Shown: positions 31,854 through 40,590 of the stretch, piece after piece | Position numbering within the stretch: the first letter of the stretch is position 1 | How the letters are laid out: every line of letters begins with the position of its first letter | Source of the DNA: Chryseobacterium sp. OV279 | GTDB taxonomy: Bacteria; Bacteroidota; Bacteroidia; Flavobacteriales; Weeksellaceae | Length of the DNA: 64,000 bases | Direction of reading: 5' to 3' | Assembly: GCF_900128945.1 (NCBI RefSeq) | Contig: NZ_FQUD01000005.1 | Coordinates: forward strand, 124,001-188,000 | Position numbers and translations under genes: made by a program | The notes under the pieces: model-generated | Told to the model about the DNA's origin: nothing | The model's input: the letters and a program-made list of their open reading frames with translations, nothing else | Databases searched by the model: none

Positions 31854-32004
31854 AAACAAGTGCCGTAGAACAGTGTTACTTCGCTCATCACGACGGGGTC
31901 ACGGGTTCGAGTCCCGTCTCTTCCACCAAAAAAACACAGTCTGTCATAGGAAGAGTAGCTCAGTTGGTTAGAGCACGACTACACGCTCAGCTGTTGCCTT
32001 GTTT
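31854..32004 (+). ncRNA. Y-RNA-like gene Y7 with permuted tRNA-like module and encoded ACCA
   Basis: Lower stem AAACAAG-(T)-GC with GC-CTTGTTT, second stem AACAG/CTGTT. T-arm ACGGG-TTCGAGT-CCCGT, acceptor 3' strand CTCTTCC followed by ACCA (31925-31928), 20-nt linker, acceptor 5' strand GGAAGAG (7 bp), TA, D-arm GCTC/GAGC. The discriminator-CCA in the linker looks like a relic of, or mimic of, a tRNA 3' end. The anticodon-type stem is not clear. Confidence 0.8.
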
Positions 32005-32103
32005 TACAATAATTAACCGAATTCAGGTAGTCAAGTTTCAGGATATGGGATACGGGTTTCGTGTTCAACATAACTTTTAATCTTTTAAGAGCAAAAGCCA
32101 TCG

Positions 32104-32841
32104 TTATTCATAGTTGATTAAATAGAATTTCGGAAATATCTGCCTGATGGGCAGATGAAGACTCTTATAGAGTTTCGGGTATTCCTTTTCATTGCCCCAG
32201 ATTCCAAACTTTTCTTTTTGCCGGCTATAGGTGGTAATGTATACTTGTGGTATTTTTTGTATTCGCGTAAGCAGTGCATGACATATTTCCTCATTTATAA
32301 TGTGTTCATCAAAACGGATGTACATATGAAGAGAATCTTCCGTTTTCAGAATCTTCGTAAAATCATGGACCGTACCACAAAAAAAATCAACATCCTCCGA
32401 AGTCTTAAAACCATTAATCGACAAAGTATATAAATACGCCACAGATTGGCATTCAATAATATCCATCATTCTGGAGCATCGCCTTTCAAAAGTTTTCCTC
32501 AGCTTAGGATCACTGATGACCGCTTTAGAATGAGTAAACTCTGCATCGGGATATTTTTCAGCATAGGTATTTCCCTTTTCATTTTTCCTGAGATCATCGA
32601 GGAAAAAAGTAAAACGTTCCTGTATATTTTCCCGTACAATCTTCAGCCCCATAATTGATTTCTGCCGGATCCAGTCGTAAGGAAGGCTTTGAACACGAAT
32701 GTTGAGTCTTTCTAAAGAATAAGCAGGATGACAGTCTCTTCCGATAGGAATAATATATTTGTCAGATGCATAGTTTCGTTTAATGACAAGAAAATACTTA
32801 TACCTTGTGTTAGGTATAAAGAGTACAGGGATTTTCATCAA
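32104..32841 (-). CDS. DUF1796-type papain-like cysteine peptidase family protein
   Basis: 245 residues. YIIPIGRDCHPAYSLERLNIR followed by SLPYDWIRQ near residues 30-60 is the signature of the DUF1796 putative cysteine peptidase family, with the Cys at about residue 36. A His in the FDEHIINEE region may complete the site. The gene is convergent with the Y array and separated from it by about 100 nt. Substrate unknown; no sign of linkage to the Ro60 system beyond location. Confidence 0.75.
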   Translation of the reverse strand: MMKIPVLFIPNTRYKYFLVIKRNYASDKYIIPIGRDCHPAYSLERLNIRVQSLPYDWIRQKSIMGLKIVRENIQERFTFFLDDLRKNEKGNTYAEKYPDAEFTHSKAVISDPKLRKTFERRCSRMMDIIECQSVAYLYTLSINGFKTSEDVDFFCGTVHDFTKILKTEDSLHMYIRFDEHIINEEICHALLTRIQKIPQVYITTYSRQKEKFGIWGNEKEYPKLYKSLHLPIRQIFPKFYLINYE

Positions 32842-33116
32842 TTATGTTTTTTACCGGGTAACACAGGAATGATTTTATCCCCATGTTAACCCTGTACAAA
32901 AATAGATATTAATTTATAACTCGTTTTTTTGAATTTTTTTTGTCAATTAAATAAATTTGTAGAATTTATACTGGCTTTTTAAAAGTTATCTGCTTAATTT
33001 TTTATGATAAAATTAAAGTGGAGAGTAAAAAATCTTGAATAAAAGTTGAAATTTTTTTTAAAATTTTCTTTATTCCAGAACTGTTTACTTAAAATATTCC
33101 CGAAATAAATCTTCTA

Positions 33117-33147
33117 TAAAAAATGCCGGTGAATTATTCGCCGGCAT
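33117..33147 (-). terminator. Terminator of the HTH gene pair
   Basis: ATGCCGG/CCGGCAT hairpin; on the minus strand it is followed by TTTTTTAT. It overlaps the stop codon of the small HTH gene. Confidence 0.75.
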
Positions 33148-33481
33148 TGATTACTTCTTCTATCTCTTCTTCGAAAGTTTTTTTCCAGTTCATGATCGTC
33201 GTTCTGCTGATCTTGTATTTCCTGGACATATAACTGGTAGAGAATCCATGTTTTTTTTGATACTGTAAAAGCTTGAACATGGTTTTCTTATCATAGGTTT
33301 TAAGTTTTTGATTGTTGATCTGGCTTTCTTTGGACTGTGCAAAAATCTTGTCATTAAAATTCAGGACATCTTCAGTTGTATTGAGTTTTCCGAGGAGCTC
33401 CTTGATTTTTGGGTCTTTCAGCTTTTCCGGATGTTCCAGTCTCAGCATATCATAGTAGATCTTCTTGTAATTGGGACGCAT
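33134..33481 (-). CDS. HTH protein of transposase-like type
   Basis: 115 residues. C-terminal half has a helix-turn-helix of the HTH_psq/transposase group (YMSRKYKISRTTIMNWKKTFEEE). No DDE catalytic domain follows. It pairs with the upstream HTH gene 12 nt away. Such orphan pairs are common in Chryseobacterium genomes and are often annotated as transposase fragments, but no inverted repeats are evident. Probably a DNA-binding regulator or decayed IS part. Confidence 0.65.
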   Translation of the reverse strand: MRPNYKKIYYDMLRLEHPEKLKDPKIKELLGKLNTTEDVLNFNDKIFAQSKESQINNQKLKTYDKKTMFKLLQYQKKHGFSTSYMSRKYKISRTTIMNWKKTFEEEIEEVINAGE

Positions 33482-33493
33482 AATGAGTTGTGT

Positions 33494-33961
33494 TTATCCG
33501 TTAGTATTATCATTATTTTTCTGAAGCCATCGGTGAAGGGTGCTTTTTGGAATAGAATATTCTTTGATCACTTCGCCATACGTCATTTCTCCGGACAAAA
33601 TTCTTTTCATGATAAAATCTTTGATTTCCTGAGTATAAATGTTTTTCCTGAAATAAGGAATTTTATCAGATTTCTTCTGATCCTGGTTTTTCTTGACAGC
33701 AGACGGTGGTGCATACAAGATAAGATGTGAGCTGTAAAGCCTGAAAAAATCATATTCCAGCAGCTTGCTCCATCTCAAAAGCAATTCTGCATCTATGGAT
33801 TTGCTTTTGTAAACATTTTCAATAAACTCATCATCCTTATTGAGAAAATTACAGATCCTCTCCATGGGTATCTCATTCTCATCAACCATCTCCTTGATAA
33901 ACTTTCCTATGTGAATTTCTTTATATAACATGTTTTGAGTACTATTTCTTATTAAATTCAT
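33494..33961 (-). CDS. HTH protein, partner of the preceding one
   Basis: 155 residues. N-terminal part resembles an XRE-like helical domain (IGKFIKEMVDENEIPMERICNFLNK) and the C-terminal part is a psq-type HTH (LSGEMTYGEVIKEYSIPKSTLHRWLQKN). Two-gene operon with the next HTH gene. The start could be the internal ATG at MLYKEIHIGK. No catalytic domain. Confidence 0.65.
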   Translation of the reverse strand: MNLIRNSTQNMLYKEIHIGKFIKEMVDENEIPMERICNFLNKDDEFIENVYKSKSIDAELLLRWSKLLEYDFFRLYSSHLILYAPPSAVKKNQDQKKSDKIPYFRKNIYTQEIKDFIMKRILSGEMTYGEVIKEYSIPKSTLHRWLQKNNDNTNG

Positions 33962-34569
33962 GAATTAAAGCCAATAGGTCATTTGTTCCACTTTTACGGT
34001 GAATGAACAGACTGTTTTAAATAAAATCACGCCAAGAAAAATCTCAACGGCAGCAGTAAAGGGGAATATTAAGCTCTGTGCTATACTTGATGTGTACAGC
34101 CGGCAGTCTATGGGGGCAGTCTGCCGATAAATTAGTTTTCAGGTTATGTATGTCTTAAGAATACTTTTTCTCTTTCATCTCCTCTGTAGTATTCTTATTC
34201 AATTGATCGGGTAAGACCTCTTTTGTGCTTCAGACTTTTCTGTAAGAATATATAACCTATTAAAGCTCTTTCATGCAGTTTTATTCGTAATATTTTTAAC
34301 TATTGACCTTAGTGTAAACAAACCATTACTTATATAGATTTTTGATTAATTAATAAATAATCCGTTTGTTCGTTTTCAAATTTAAATAAAAAATAGAATC
34401 TAATTCTTAAAAACGCGTAAAAAATCTCCTTAAATGCAAAATTTAATGAAAATTAACAAATTAAATACACATATGTGTGAATTATTTTAAGGAGTTTGAA
34501 TTATACAGGAAAAGTAATAAACTAATAGGACATGTCCGAGGACTGTCTTTTAAAACAGTCTCTCTTAAG
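33962..34569. other. Gene-free AT-rich gap
   Basis: About 600 nt with no coding frame of substance. Two hairpins are visible: CGGCAG/CTGCCG at about 34109-34134 and GACTGT-ctttTAAAACAGTC at 34541-34560; the latter may terminate the SulP gene from the minus strand, though it lacks a T-run. Confidence 0.5.
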
Positions 34570-36099
34570 TTACTTTGGCATCACTTTATAAGTAGGGTCT
34601 TCCTCAATATTCACTTCAATGAAACCATGGGCGTCATTCAGAAGCTTGATACAATCGGGACTTAAATGTTTAAGAATAACATGTTTATTCTGTGCTTTGT
34701 ATTTTTCAGTGATCTTATTGAGTGTTTCAATCGCCGACATGTCAACGACCCGTGATTCCTTAAAATCTATAATAATATTCTCAGGATCATTGGCAATATC
34801 AAATTTTTCCAAAAATGCAGTAGTGCTGCCAAAGAACAGAGGTCCGTAAATTTCATATACTTTATTCCCCGATTCGTCAACTGATTTTCTGGCTCTGATT
34901 CTTTTCGCACTGTCCCATGAAAAGACCAGCGCTGAAATAATAACTCCTATTAATACCGCTAAAGCAAGATTATGAAGAACAACCGTGATGACAGCGACAA
35001 GTACGCCTACAAATATGTCAGATTTAGGCATTTTTGTAATGATCCGGAAAGAAGCCCACTCAAAAGTGGTGATGGCTACCATCATCATCACACCCACCAA
35101 TGCAGCCATCGGGATCTGCTCTATGACAGAACCTCCGAAAAGGATAATAAAAAGAATCGTTAAGGCACCCACAATAGCAGAAATTCTGGTTCTTGCACCG
35201 GCTCCGATATTCACTAAAGTCTGAGCGACCATTGCACAACCTCCCATTCCTCCGAAGAAGCCATTGGTAATATTGGCAATTCCCTGGGCTACTGCTTCCT
35301 TATCAGATTTTCCTTTGGTATTGGTAATTTCATCCACCATATTCAGGGTCAGTAAAGATTCTATTAAACCCACACCGGCCATCACTATTGAATAAGGGAA
35401 AATAATTTTTAAAGTGTTCATATTCAACGGGATTTCCGGAATATGAAAAGAAGGCAGAGAACCACTTACCGAAGCAATATCTATAACCTTTTTGGTATCA
35501 ATATTAAAGAAATAAACCAGTGCAAAAACAATAATGATGGCCACTAATGACGACGGGACAGTCTTGGTGATCTTTGGAAAAACTAAAACGATTATAACCG
35601 TAACAGCCGTTAAACCTGCCATAATCAATAGTGCTGAGCCTTCCATCCATGTACTGATACCTTCTTTGACAACTTTAAACTGAGCTACCTGAGCCATAAA
35701 AATAATAACGGCAAGACCATTTAAAAAACCATACATGACAGGCTGCGGAATAAGCCGTACAAACTTCCCAAGTTTAAATGTTCCTACCAGGATCTGAATA
35801 ATTCCGGCCAATATCACAGCTCCAAAGAGATACTGAACGCCGTGAGATGAAGCTAATGCTATTAAAACAACAACTGTTGCACCCGCACCTCCGGAAACCA
35901 TTCCCGGTCTGCCGCCAAAAACAGCCGTTACGATTCCCATTAAAAATGCAGCGTATAATCCCGTAAGAGGTGAAAGCCCTGCAAGAATGGCAAATGATAA
36001 TGATTCAGGAATCATGGTCATAGCAACCGTAAGGCCAGCCAGAATTTCGTTTTTAAAATTTACATTACGCAATTGAAAACCAGATAATATGTTTTCCAT
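34570..36099 (-). CDS. SulP-family anion transporter with STAS domain
   Basis: 509 residues with about 11-12 membrane segments and the SulP hallmark near the N-terminus (AGLTVAMTMIPESLSFAILAGLSPLTGLYAAF). The C-terminal cytosolic STAS domain (about 395-509) has IIIDFKESRVVDMSAIETLNKI. SulP proteins carry sulfate, bicarbonate or other anions; the substrate cannot be set from sequence. Monocistronic, with a long leader. Confidence 0.9.
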   Translation of the reverse strand: MENILSGFQLRNVNFKNEILAGLTVAMTMIPESLSFAILAGLSPLTGLYAAFLMGIVTAVFGGRPGMVSGGAGATVVVLIALASSHGVQYLFGAVILAGIIQILVGTFKLGKFVRLIPQPVMYGFLNGLAVIIFMAQVAQFKVVKEGISTWMEGSALLIMAGLTAVTVIIVLVFPKITKTVPSSLVAIIIVFALVYFFNIDTKKVIDIASVSGSLPSFHIPEIPLNMNTLKIIFPYSIVMAGVGLIESLLTLNMVDEITNTKGKSDKEAVAQGIANITNGFFGGMGGCAMVAQTLVNIGAGARTRISAIVGALTILFIILFGGSVIEQIPMAALVGVMMMVAITTFEWASFRIITKMPKSDIFVGVLVAVITVVLHNLALAVLIGVIISALVFSWDSAKRIRARKSVDESGNKVYEIYGPLFFGSTTAFLEKFDIANDPENIIIDFKESRVVDMSAIETLNKITEKYKAQNKHVILKHLSPDCIKLLNDAHGFIEVNIEEDPTYKVMPK

Positions 36100-36476
36100 A
36101 AATGATTGAAATTATTATAGTACACCCTTCAACAAATAAGGTATTATGATTAAAACTGATTGATATATAAAAGAATAAATATCCAAAAGAAATTCCGGAT
36201 ATAAGAAAAATAGGTCACCTTAACCCTTAAGGCGGTGTGATTTGCGAAGATGTAACTGTAAATATTTTCATAACAGACCACAAAGGTAGAAAAATAAAAC
36301 GAATGGAGTTTGGGGGAGGAAGATTGAAAGATTTAAAAATGTAAGAATTAAAAGGTTTGGAGATTCAAAAATTTAAAAAGTCTGTGTCATCTCATAAATC
36401 TGAAGGAAATAAAAATATCAACCACAAAAAGTCACCATTGACATTTCACCATTGACCATTCACCTGCAATAACCAA
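36100..36476. repeat. Intergenic AT-rich repeats
   Basis: Gap holds GATTTAAAAA heptamer-like repeats (about 36326-36385) and CACCATTGACATTTCACCATTGAC words of the genome-wide family. No gene seen. The SulP promoter should lie around 36230-36300. Confidence 0.6.
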
Positions 36477-36509
36477 ACAAGGACTGTAAAATCACTTTAC
36501 AGCCCTTGT
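36477..36509 (-). terminator. Terminator of the EF-G paralogue
   Basis: Long stem on the minus strand, ACAAGGGCTGTAAA with TTTTACAGTCCTTGT, immediately after the gene. Confidence 0.85.
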
Positions 36510-36512
36510 CTT

Positions 36513-38579
36513 TTAGGTTATTAATGTATTTGCAATGAAATCCGGCACCAAAGCATAGTGCGACAGTTTCATGCTGATCGAAGCTCTTCCGCTCGTCAGC
36601 GTTCTCAGATCGGAAATATATCCGAACGTAGAAGCCAACGGAACTTCCGCCGTGAAAATCTTTCTTCCTGATCTTTCATCAATGGACGAAATAATTCCCC
36701 TTCTCCGGTTGATATCAGCCGTTACAGCGCCCGTGTACTCTTCAATACTCTGGATTTCAACCTGCATGATGGGTTCCAGAAGTTTAGGACTGCATGATAA
36801 AGCAGCTGCTCTGAATCCGTCTCTCGCAGCATTTTCAAAATCAAATGCACCAGAATCCTGAGGATGGAAAGAACCGTCCAGAAGCCTGATCTTCATACTT
36901 TCCAAAGGATAACCTTTTAAGGGTCCGTTTTCCATAGCTTCTCTGAAACCTTTTTCTACGGAAGGAATAAATTCACCCGGAATCACGCCTCCTTTGATCA
37001 GATTAATAAATTCCAATCCGGGTTCATTATTTTCCCTTGGTCCGATTTCAAAAGTGATATCGGCAAATTGTCCGCTTCCGCCATTCTGCTTCGAAAGTTT
37101 TTCCCTGTGCGTCTTGGTTTCCGTTAAAATCTCACGGTAAGACACTTTAGGTTTCCCCTGATTGACTTCTATCCCGTGATTCAGACGGATCTTTTCCAGA
37201 GTGACCTCAAGATGAAGCTCACCCAGACCGCTCAATAAAGTTTCTCCGGTCTGCCGGTCTCTTTCCACTACTAAAGACGGATCTTCTTCCTGGATTTTAG
37301 CCAGAACCAAACCGAAAGATTTCTCATCACTGTTCGTTTTAGGCTCTATCGAAACCCTGATCACAGGGGCAGGAATGGTGATCGCTTCCAGAAGGACAGG
37401 TTTCTCAACCGCGGATAAAGAATCTCCGGTTTTGGCATCCTTAATTCCTGTTAAAGCCACAATATCTCCTGCTTTTCCTTCCTCAATCGATAAGGTTTTG
37501 TCAGATTGCATCTTCAGAATTCTCGATATTCTGAAACTTTCTCCTGTTCTTACATTCAGAACCGTATCTCCGGATTTTATCGAACCGGAATACAGACGGA
37601 GCATCGCAAGCCTTCCCATATGTTTATCGATCACGACTTTAAAAACAAGTCCTGAAAAAGTTTCCGTTTCATTTCTTACCAGTTCCACGACTTCTTCTGT
37701 CTCAGGATTTTTCCCATGAACGGCCGGAAGTTGATCCGGTGCCGGGAAATAAGTGACCACCGCGTCCAAAAGAGGCTGTACTCCTTTATTTTTAAAGGCA
37801 GAACCACAGAGAACCGGAACCGCAGCTCCTGATCTGCAGACTTTCTGTAAAGCTTCAGTGATCATTTCCCAGGGAATGCTGTTTTCAGGATTCATGTAAA
37901 CCTCAAAGAACGTTTCATCGTATTCCGCGAGGGTTTCCATTAATTTCATCCTGTATTCATCGGCATCCGATTTGTGATCCTCAGGAATTTCCTTTTCAAT
38001 AATGGTTTCCCCGTTTTCATCTGTCCAGTATAAAGCTTTCTGTCTGATTAAATCAATCACTCCTTCAAACTGGGCTTCAGCTCCGATCGGGATTTGAAGT
38101 GCCATAGGAACTGCATTAAGTTTCGTTTCAATCTCCTTAAGAACGGCGAAGAAATCAGCTCCAATTCTGTCCATTTTATTGATGAAGCATATCTTTGAAA
38201 TTCCATGTTTCTCGGCCTGGAACCAAACATTTTCGGTTTGCGGCTGGACCCCTGAAGAGGCGCAGAAAACAGCAACAACGCTATCCAGAACCCTTAAAGA
38301 GCGCTCGACTTCTACTGCGAAATCGATATGTCCGGGTGTATCGATGATATTGATGTTATAAACCGTTTCTCCTTTTTCCCATTGAGTGGAAACAGCTGCG
38401 GATGAAATGGTGATTCCTCTGTTTTTCTCCTGGATGTCTTTATCCATCGTGGTATTTCCATCGTCTACATTTCCGATCTTATGAATGAGGCCTGTGTAAT
38501 AAAGAAGCCTTTCCGTTAAAGTGGTTTTTCCTGCATCTACGTGTGCTATGATTCCTATATTTCTTGTGTTATATTTCAT
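36513..38579 (-). CDS. fusA: Elongation factor G paralogue (FusA2-like)
   Basis: 688 residues from MKYNTRNIGI. GTPase motifs: G1 AHVDAGKTT, G2 in the RGITI segment, G3 DTPGH, G4 NKMD. Domains II to V follow in EF-G order. The start is placed at the EF-G consensus; the in-frame upstream sequence belongs to a leader with a terminator. EF-G translocates the ribosome or, in EF-G2 forms, helps ribosome recycling or rescues stalled ribosomes. It is not in a str operon (no rpsL/rpsG), so it is probably an extra copy. The attenuator upstream suggests induction when translation is disturbed. Confidence 0.9.
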   Translation of the reverse strand: MKYNTRNIGIIAHVDAGKTTLTERLLYYTGLIHKIGNVDDGNTTMDKDIQEKNRGITISSAAVSTQWEKGETVYNINIIDTPGHIDFAVEVERSLRVLDSVVAVFCASSGVQPQTENVWFQAEKHGISKICFINKMDRIGADFFAVLKEIETKLNAVPMALQIPIGAEAQFEGVIDLIRQKALYWTDENGETIIEKEIPEDHKSDADEYRMKLMETLAEYDETFFEVYMNPENSIPWEMITEALQKVCRSGAAVPVLCGSAFKNKGVQPLLDAVVTYFPAPDQLPAVHGKNPETEEVVELVRNETETFSGLVFKVVIDKHMGRLAMLRLYSGSIKSGDTVLNVRTGESFRISRILKMQSDKTLSIEEGKAGDIVALTGIKDAKTGDSLSAVEKPVLLEAITIPAPVIRVSIEPKTNSDEKSFGLVLAKIQEEDPSLVVERDRQTGETLLSGLGELHLEVTLEKIRLNHGIEVNQGKPKVSYREILTETKTHREKLSKQNGGSGQFADITFEIGPRENNEPGLEFINLIKGGVIPGEFIPSVEKGFREAMENGPLKGYPLESMKIRLLDGSFHPQDSGAFDFENAARDGFRAAALSCSPKLLEPIMQVEIQSIEEYTGAVTADINRRRGIISSIDERSGRKIFTAEVPLASTFGYISDLRTLTSGRASISMKLSHYALVPDFIANTLIT

Positions 38580-38656
38580 TTTGCTGAATTTAAATTGTTG
38601 ATTTTGAGAATACAGATACGTATTCTCCTCGTTTTGAGGTCTGGAAATAAGGCAGC

Positions 38657-38685
38657 AAAAAAGACCCATCTGAACAGATAGGTCT
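38657..38685 (-). terminator. Attenuator hairpin in the EF-G leader
   Basis: On the minus strand AGACCTATCTG-TT-CAGATGGGTCT followed by TTTTTT, between the leader ORF stop and the EF-G start. The 3' arm (TTCAGAT) can also pair with ATCTGAA at the end of the leader ORF. Confidence 0.8.
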
Positions 38686-38719
38686 TCAATATATTTTTAG
38701 TAATAAAAGATCTAAGGAA

Positions 38720-38806
38720 CTATTCAGATAAATATTCAGTGCTGCCAGAGTACACAGCTCTCACAGGGTTGCTTAAAGTTATTATATTTATCATTGTTGT
38801 TGACAT
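38720..38806 (-). CDS. EF-G leader peptide (28 aa)
   Basis: ORF starting MSTTMINIITL and ending in SEYLSE-like residues (…TEYLSE) directly before the terminator hairpin. A promoter-like TTTGG and TAATTTCG lies upstream at about 38830-38855. The last codons (ATCTGAATAG) overlap the putative antiterminator. Typical leader-peptide attenuation as known for ribosome-targeting-antibiotic resistance genes; the inducer here is unknown. Confidence 0.65.
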   Translation of the reverse strand: MSTTMINIITLSNPVRAVYSGSTEYLSE

Positions 38807-39090
38807 TGTTGATTTTTAATCGGTTGCGAAATTAGATAAATTTTTTAATTGTCCAAAATTTTTCAGATAAATTTTTTGATCAGCGAATTTAAACAAATTG
38901 TTAAGGCCGACTGTCATCAGTAGAAAAGTAGGCGAAAATTCATAAAAATTTCTTAAAACAGAGAAGTACGTAATGCTTTTATGAGAAAAATTTTATCTTT
39001 GGGAAGAATACCCAATTAAACACTTGTTGATGATTAAACAATTTTAAATCTTTTTCAAGAAAGCTAAATAAAACTTTTAACTTAAAACTA
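38807..39090. promoter_or_regulatory. Divergent promoter region between EF-G leader and the Ter cluster
   Basis: AT-rich. On the minus side it holds the EF-G promoter. On the plus side TTTATCTTTGGG (about 38991) is a TAnnTTTG box for the Ter operon, giving a leader of about 90 nt before the TTG start at 39091. Confidence 0.6.
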
Positions 39091-39759
39091 TTGAAAACGG
39101 ATATCGACATTCACAACCACTGTCATTTTTCTTTTGACCTGTGGCTCACCCTAATCAAATCTCATCCTGAATTTAAAACAAAAAGAGTTGAGCTATTCAC
39201 CTCGTTTTTTACTATTGATAAACCGATTGCTGAGGTTGCGAAAACTGTAAAATATTACGATGATCTCTGCAATACGATCAATGAGGTTACAGGAGGGAAT
39301 ATTGATACTTTTGAAATGTATTTACTCATTCTGGGATCACTGGATGTAGATGTAAAACAATTGGATAAAGAAAAACTGGACGCGTTTTATCTGAAAAGCG
39401 AAGAACTGTTTTTAGAATATAAGCCAGTTGTCATTTTCGAAAACATAAAAGAATTTTTTGATCAGATCAAAAATGAAGGAAAAACGGTAAATATTCTGAG
39501 CAATACAGGATTTATCAAAGGAAGAACGATGAGAAAGTTTCTGATTCAGGAAGAGCTGGATCAGTATATAGACTTCCATATTTATTCGGATGAGATCAAT
39601 ATTTCCAAACCGAATCCTCTTATTTTTCAGGAAGTGAAAAACAATCTTAAAGACCGGGATCTTCCGATGCACCGTATCCTGCATATCGGAGACAATCCCG
39701 TGGCAGATTATAAGGGAGCGAGAGATTTTGGCTTCAGTGCCCATTTACTTAAACACTAA
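39091..39759 (+). CDS. HAD-superfamily hydrolase of the Ter cluster
   Basis: 222 residues from a TTG start. The HAD motif I is HFSFDLWLTLI: FDxxxT-like with D at the nucleophile. Motif II is ILSNTG, motif III K around ISKPNP, motif IV HIGDNPVADYKGA. The Ter stress-response gene clusters often contain a HAD phosphatase and a PRTase thought to make a nucleoside-like metabolite. First gene of the operon, 6 nt before the next. Confidence 0.82.
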   Translation: MKTDIDIHNHCHFSFDLWLTLIKSHPEFKTKRVELFTSFFTIDKPIAEVAKTVKYYDDLCNTINEVTGGNIDTFEMYLLILGSLDVDVKQLDKEKLDAFYLKSEELFLEYKPVVIFENIKEFFDQIKNEGKTVNILSNTGFIKGRTMRKFLIQEELDQYIDFHIYSDEINISKPNPLIFQEVKNNLKDRDLPMHRILHIGDNPVADYKGARDFGFSAHLLKH

Positions 39760-39765
39760 ATTGAT

Positions 39766-40590
39766 ATGAATAAAAGATACAGCTTACACCACATTCATTC
39801 CGCGGATGAGTTCACTTTTTCACCCGCAGAATACAGCTATTTCAAATATGGCGATAAGTCGTATGCTGAAAAGTTTGCTAAAGAGTTATTCAACGGATTT
39901 ATTGCTGAACATGCGGAACTTTTAAATACAGAAAAAGAGATCGTAGTTCTTCCAAGTCCGTATATGGCCATTCCTACGGCTTCTAATTTTTTATGTTTTT
40001 TCTTTAAAAAGCATCTGGATCTGTACCTGTTTCAGAAAGGAATGAGATCCAGTATTATTTCCAAAATCAACCGTAACCACACGTATATCACGGATTATGG
40101 GAACCTTAATTTTGAAGACCGTAAAAATCTGATTGCGAATGATACTTATTATATCGATAAGGATTTTTTACGCGGAAAACTTTGTATTTTTATAGACGAT
40201 ATAAAAATCACGGGAAGCCACGAATTTACGGTGAACAGGATTTTGAACGAATATCATGTGGAGGCAGATTTTATGTTCCTCTATTATGCGGAACTGATGA
40301 ATTTTGACCTTGATCCGAAAATTGAAAATTTCTTTAATTATTATGCCGTGAAAAACATCAAACACGTGGCAGAAGTAATGATAAAGCCAAGTTTTGAATT
40401 TAACACAAGGATCGTGAAATATATTTTAGGCCTGGATTCAAGTAATTTTGACTATCTTACGTCTAAAGTAAAAAAGGAGCAGATGGACCTGCTTCTGGAG
40501 CTGGCAATCAGCAACAATTATCATTTAATAAAAGAATACGAAAATAACATCAATACTTTAACACAAACGGAACTATATTATGGCTATTAA
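39766..40590 (+). CDS. Phosphoribosyltransferase-like protein of the Ter cluster
   Basis: 274 residues. LCIFIDDIKITGSHEFTVN at about residues 141-159 is the PRPP-binding loop (DDxxxTG type). EIVVLPSPYMAIPTAS upstream fits the PRTase core. Such a protein belongs to the biosynthetic module of Ter systems. Its stop overlaps the start of the TerD gene by 11 nt. Confidence 0.78.
   Translation: MNKRYSLHHIHSADEFTFSPAEYSYFKYGDKSYAEKFAKELFNGFIAEHAELLNTEKEIVVLPSPYMAIPTASNFLCFFFKKHLDLYLFQKGMRSSIISKINRNHTYITDYGNLNFEDRKNLIANDTYYIDKDFLRGKLCIFIDDIKITGSHEFTVNRILNEYHVEADFMFLYYAELMNFDLDPKIENFFNYYAVKNIKHVAEVMIKPSFEFNTRIVKYILGLDSSNFDYLTSKVKKEQMDLLLELAISNNYHLIKEYENNINTLTQTELYYGY

Noticed and set aside
33134-33961. 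Complete insertion sequence
   Set aside because: HTH domains only, no catalytic domain and no terminal inverted repeats or target duplication seen.
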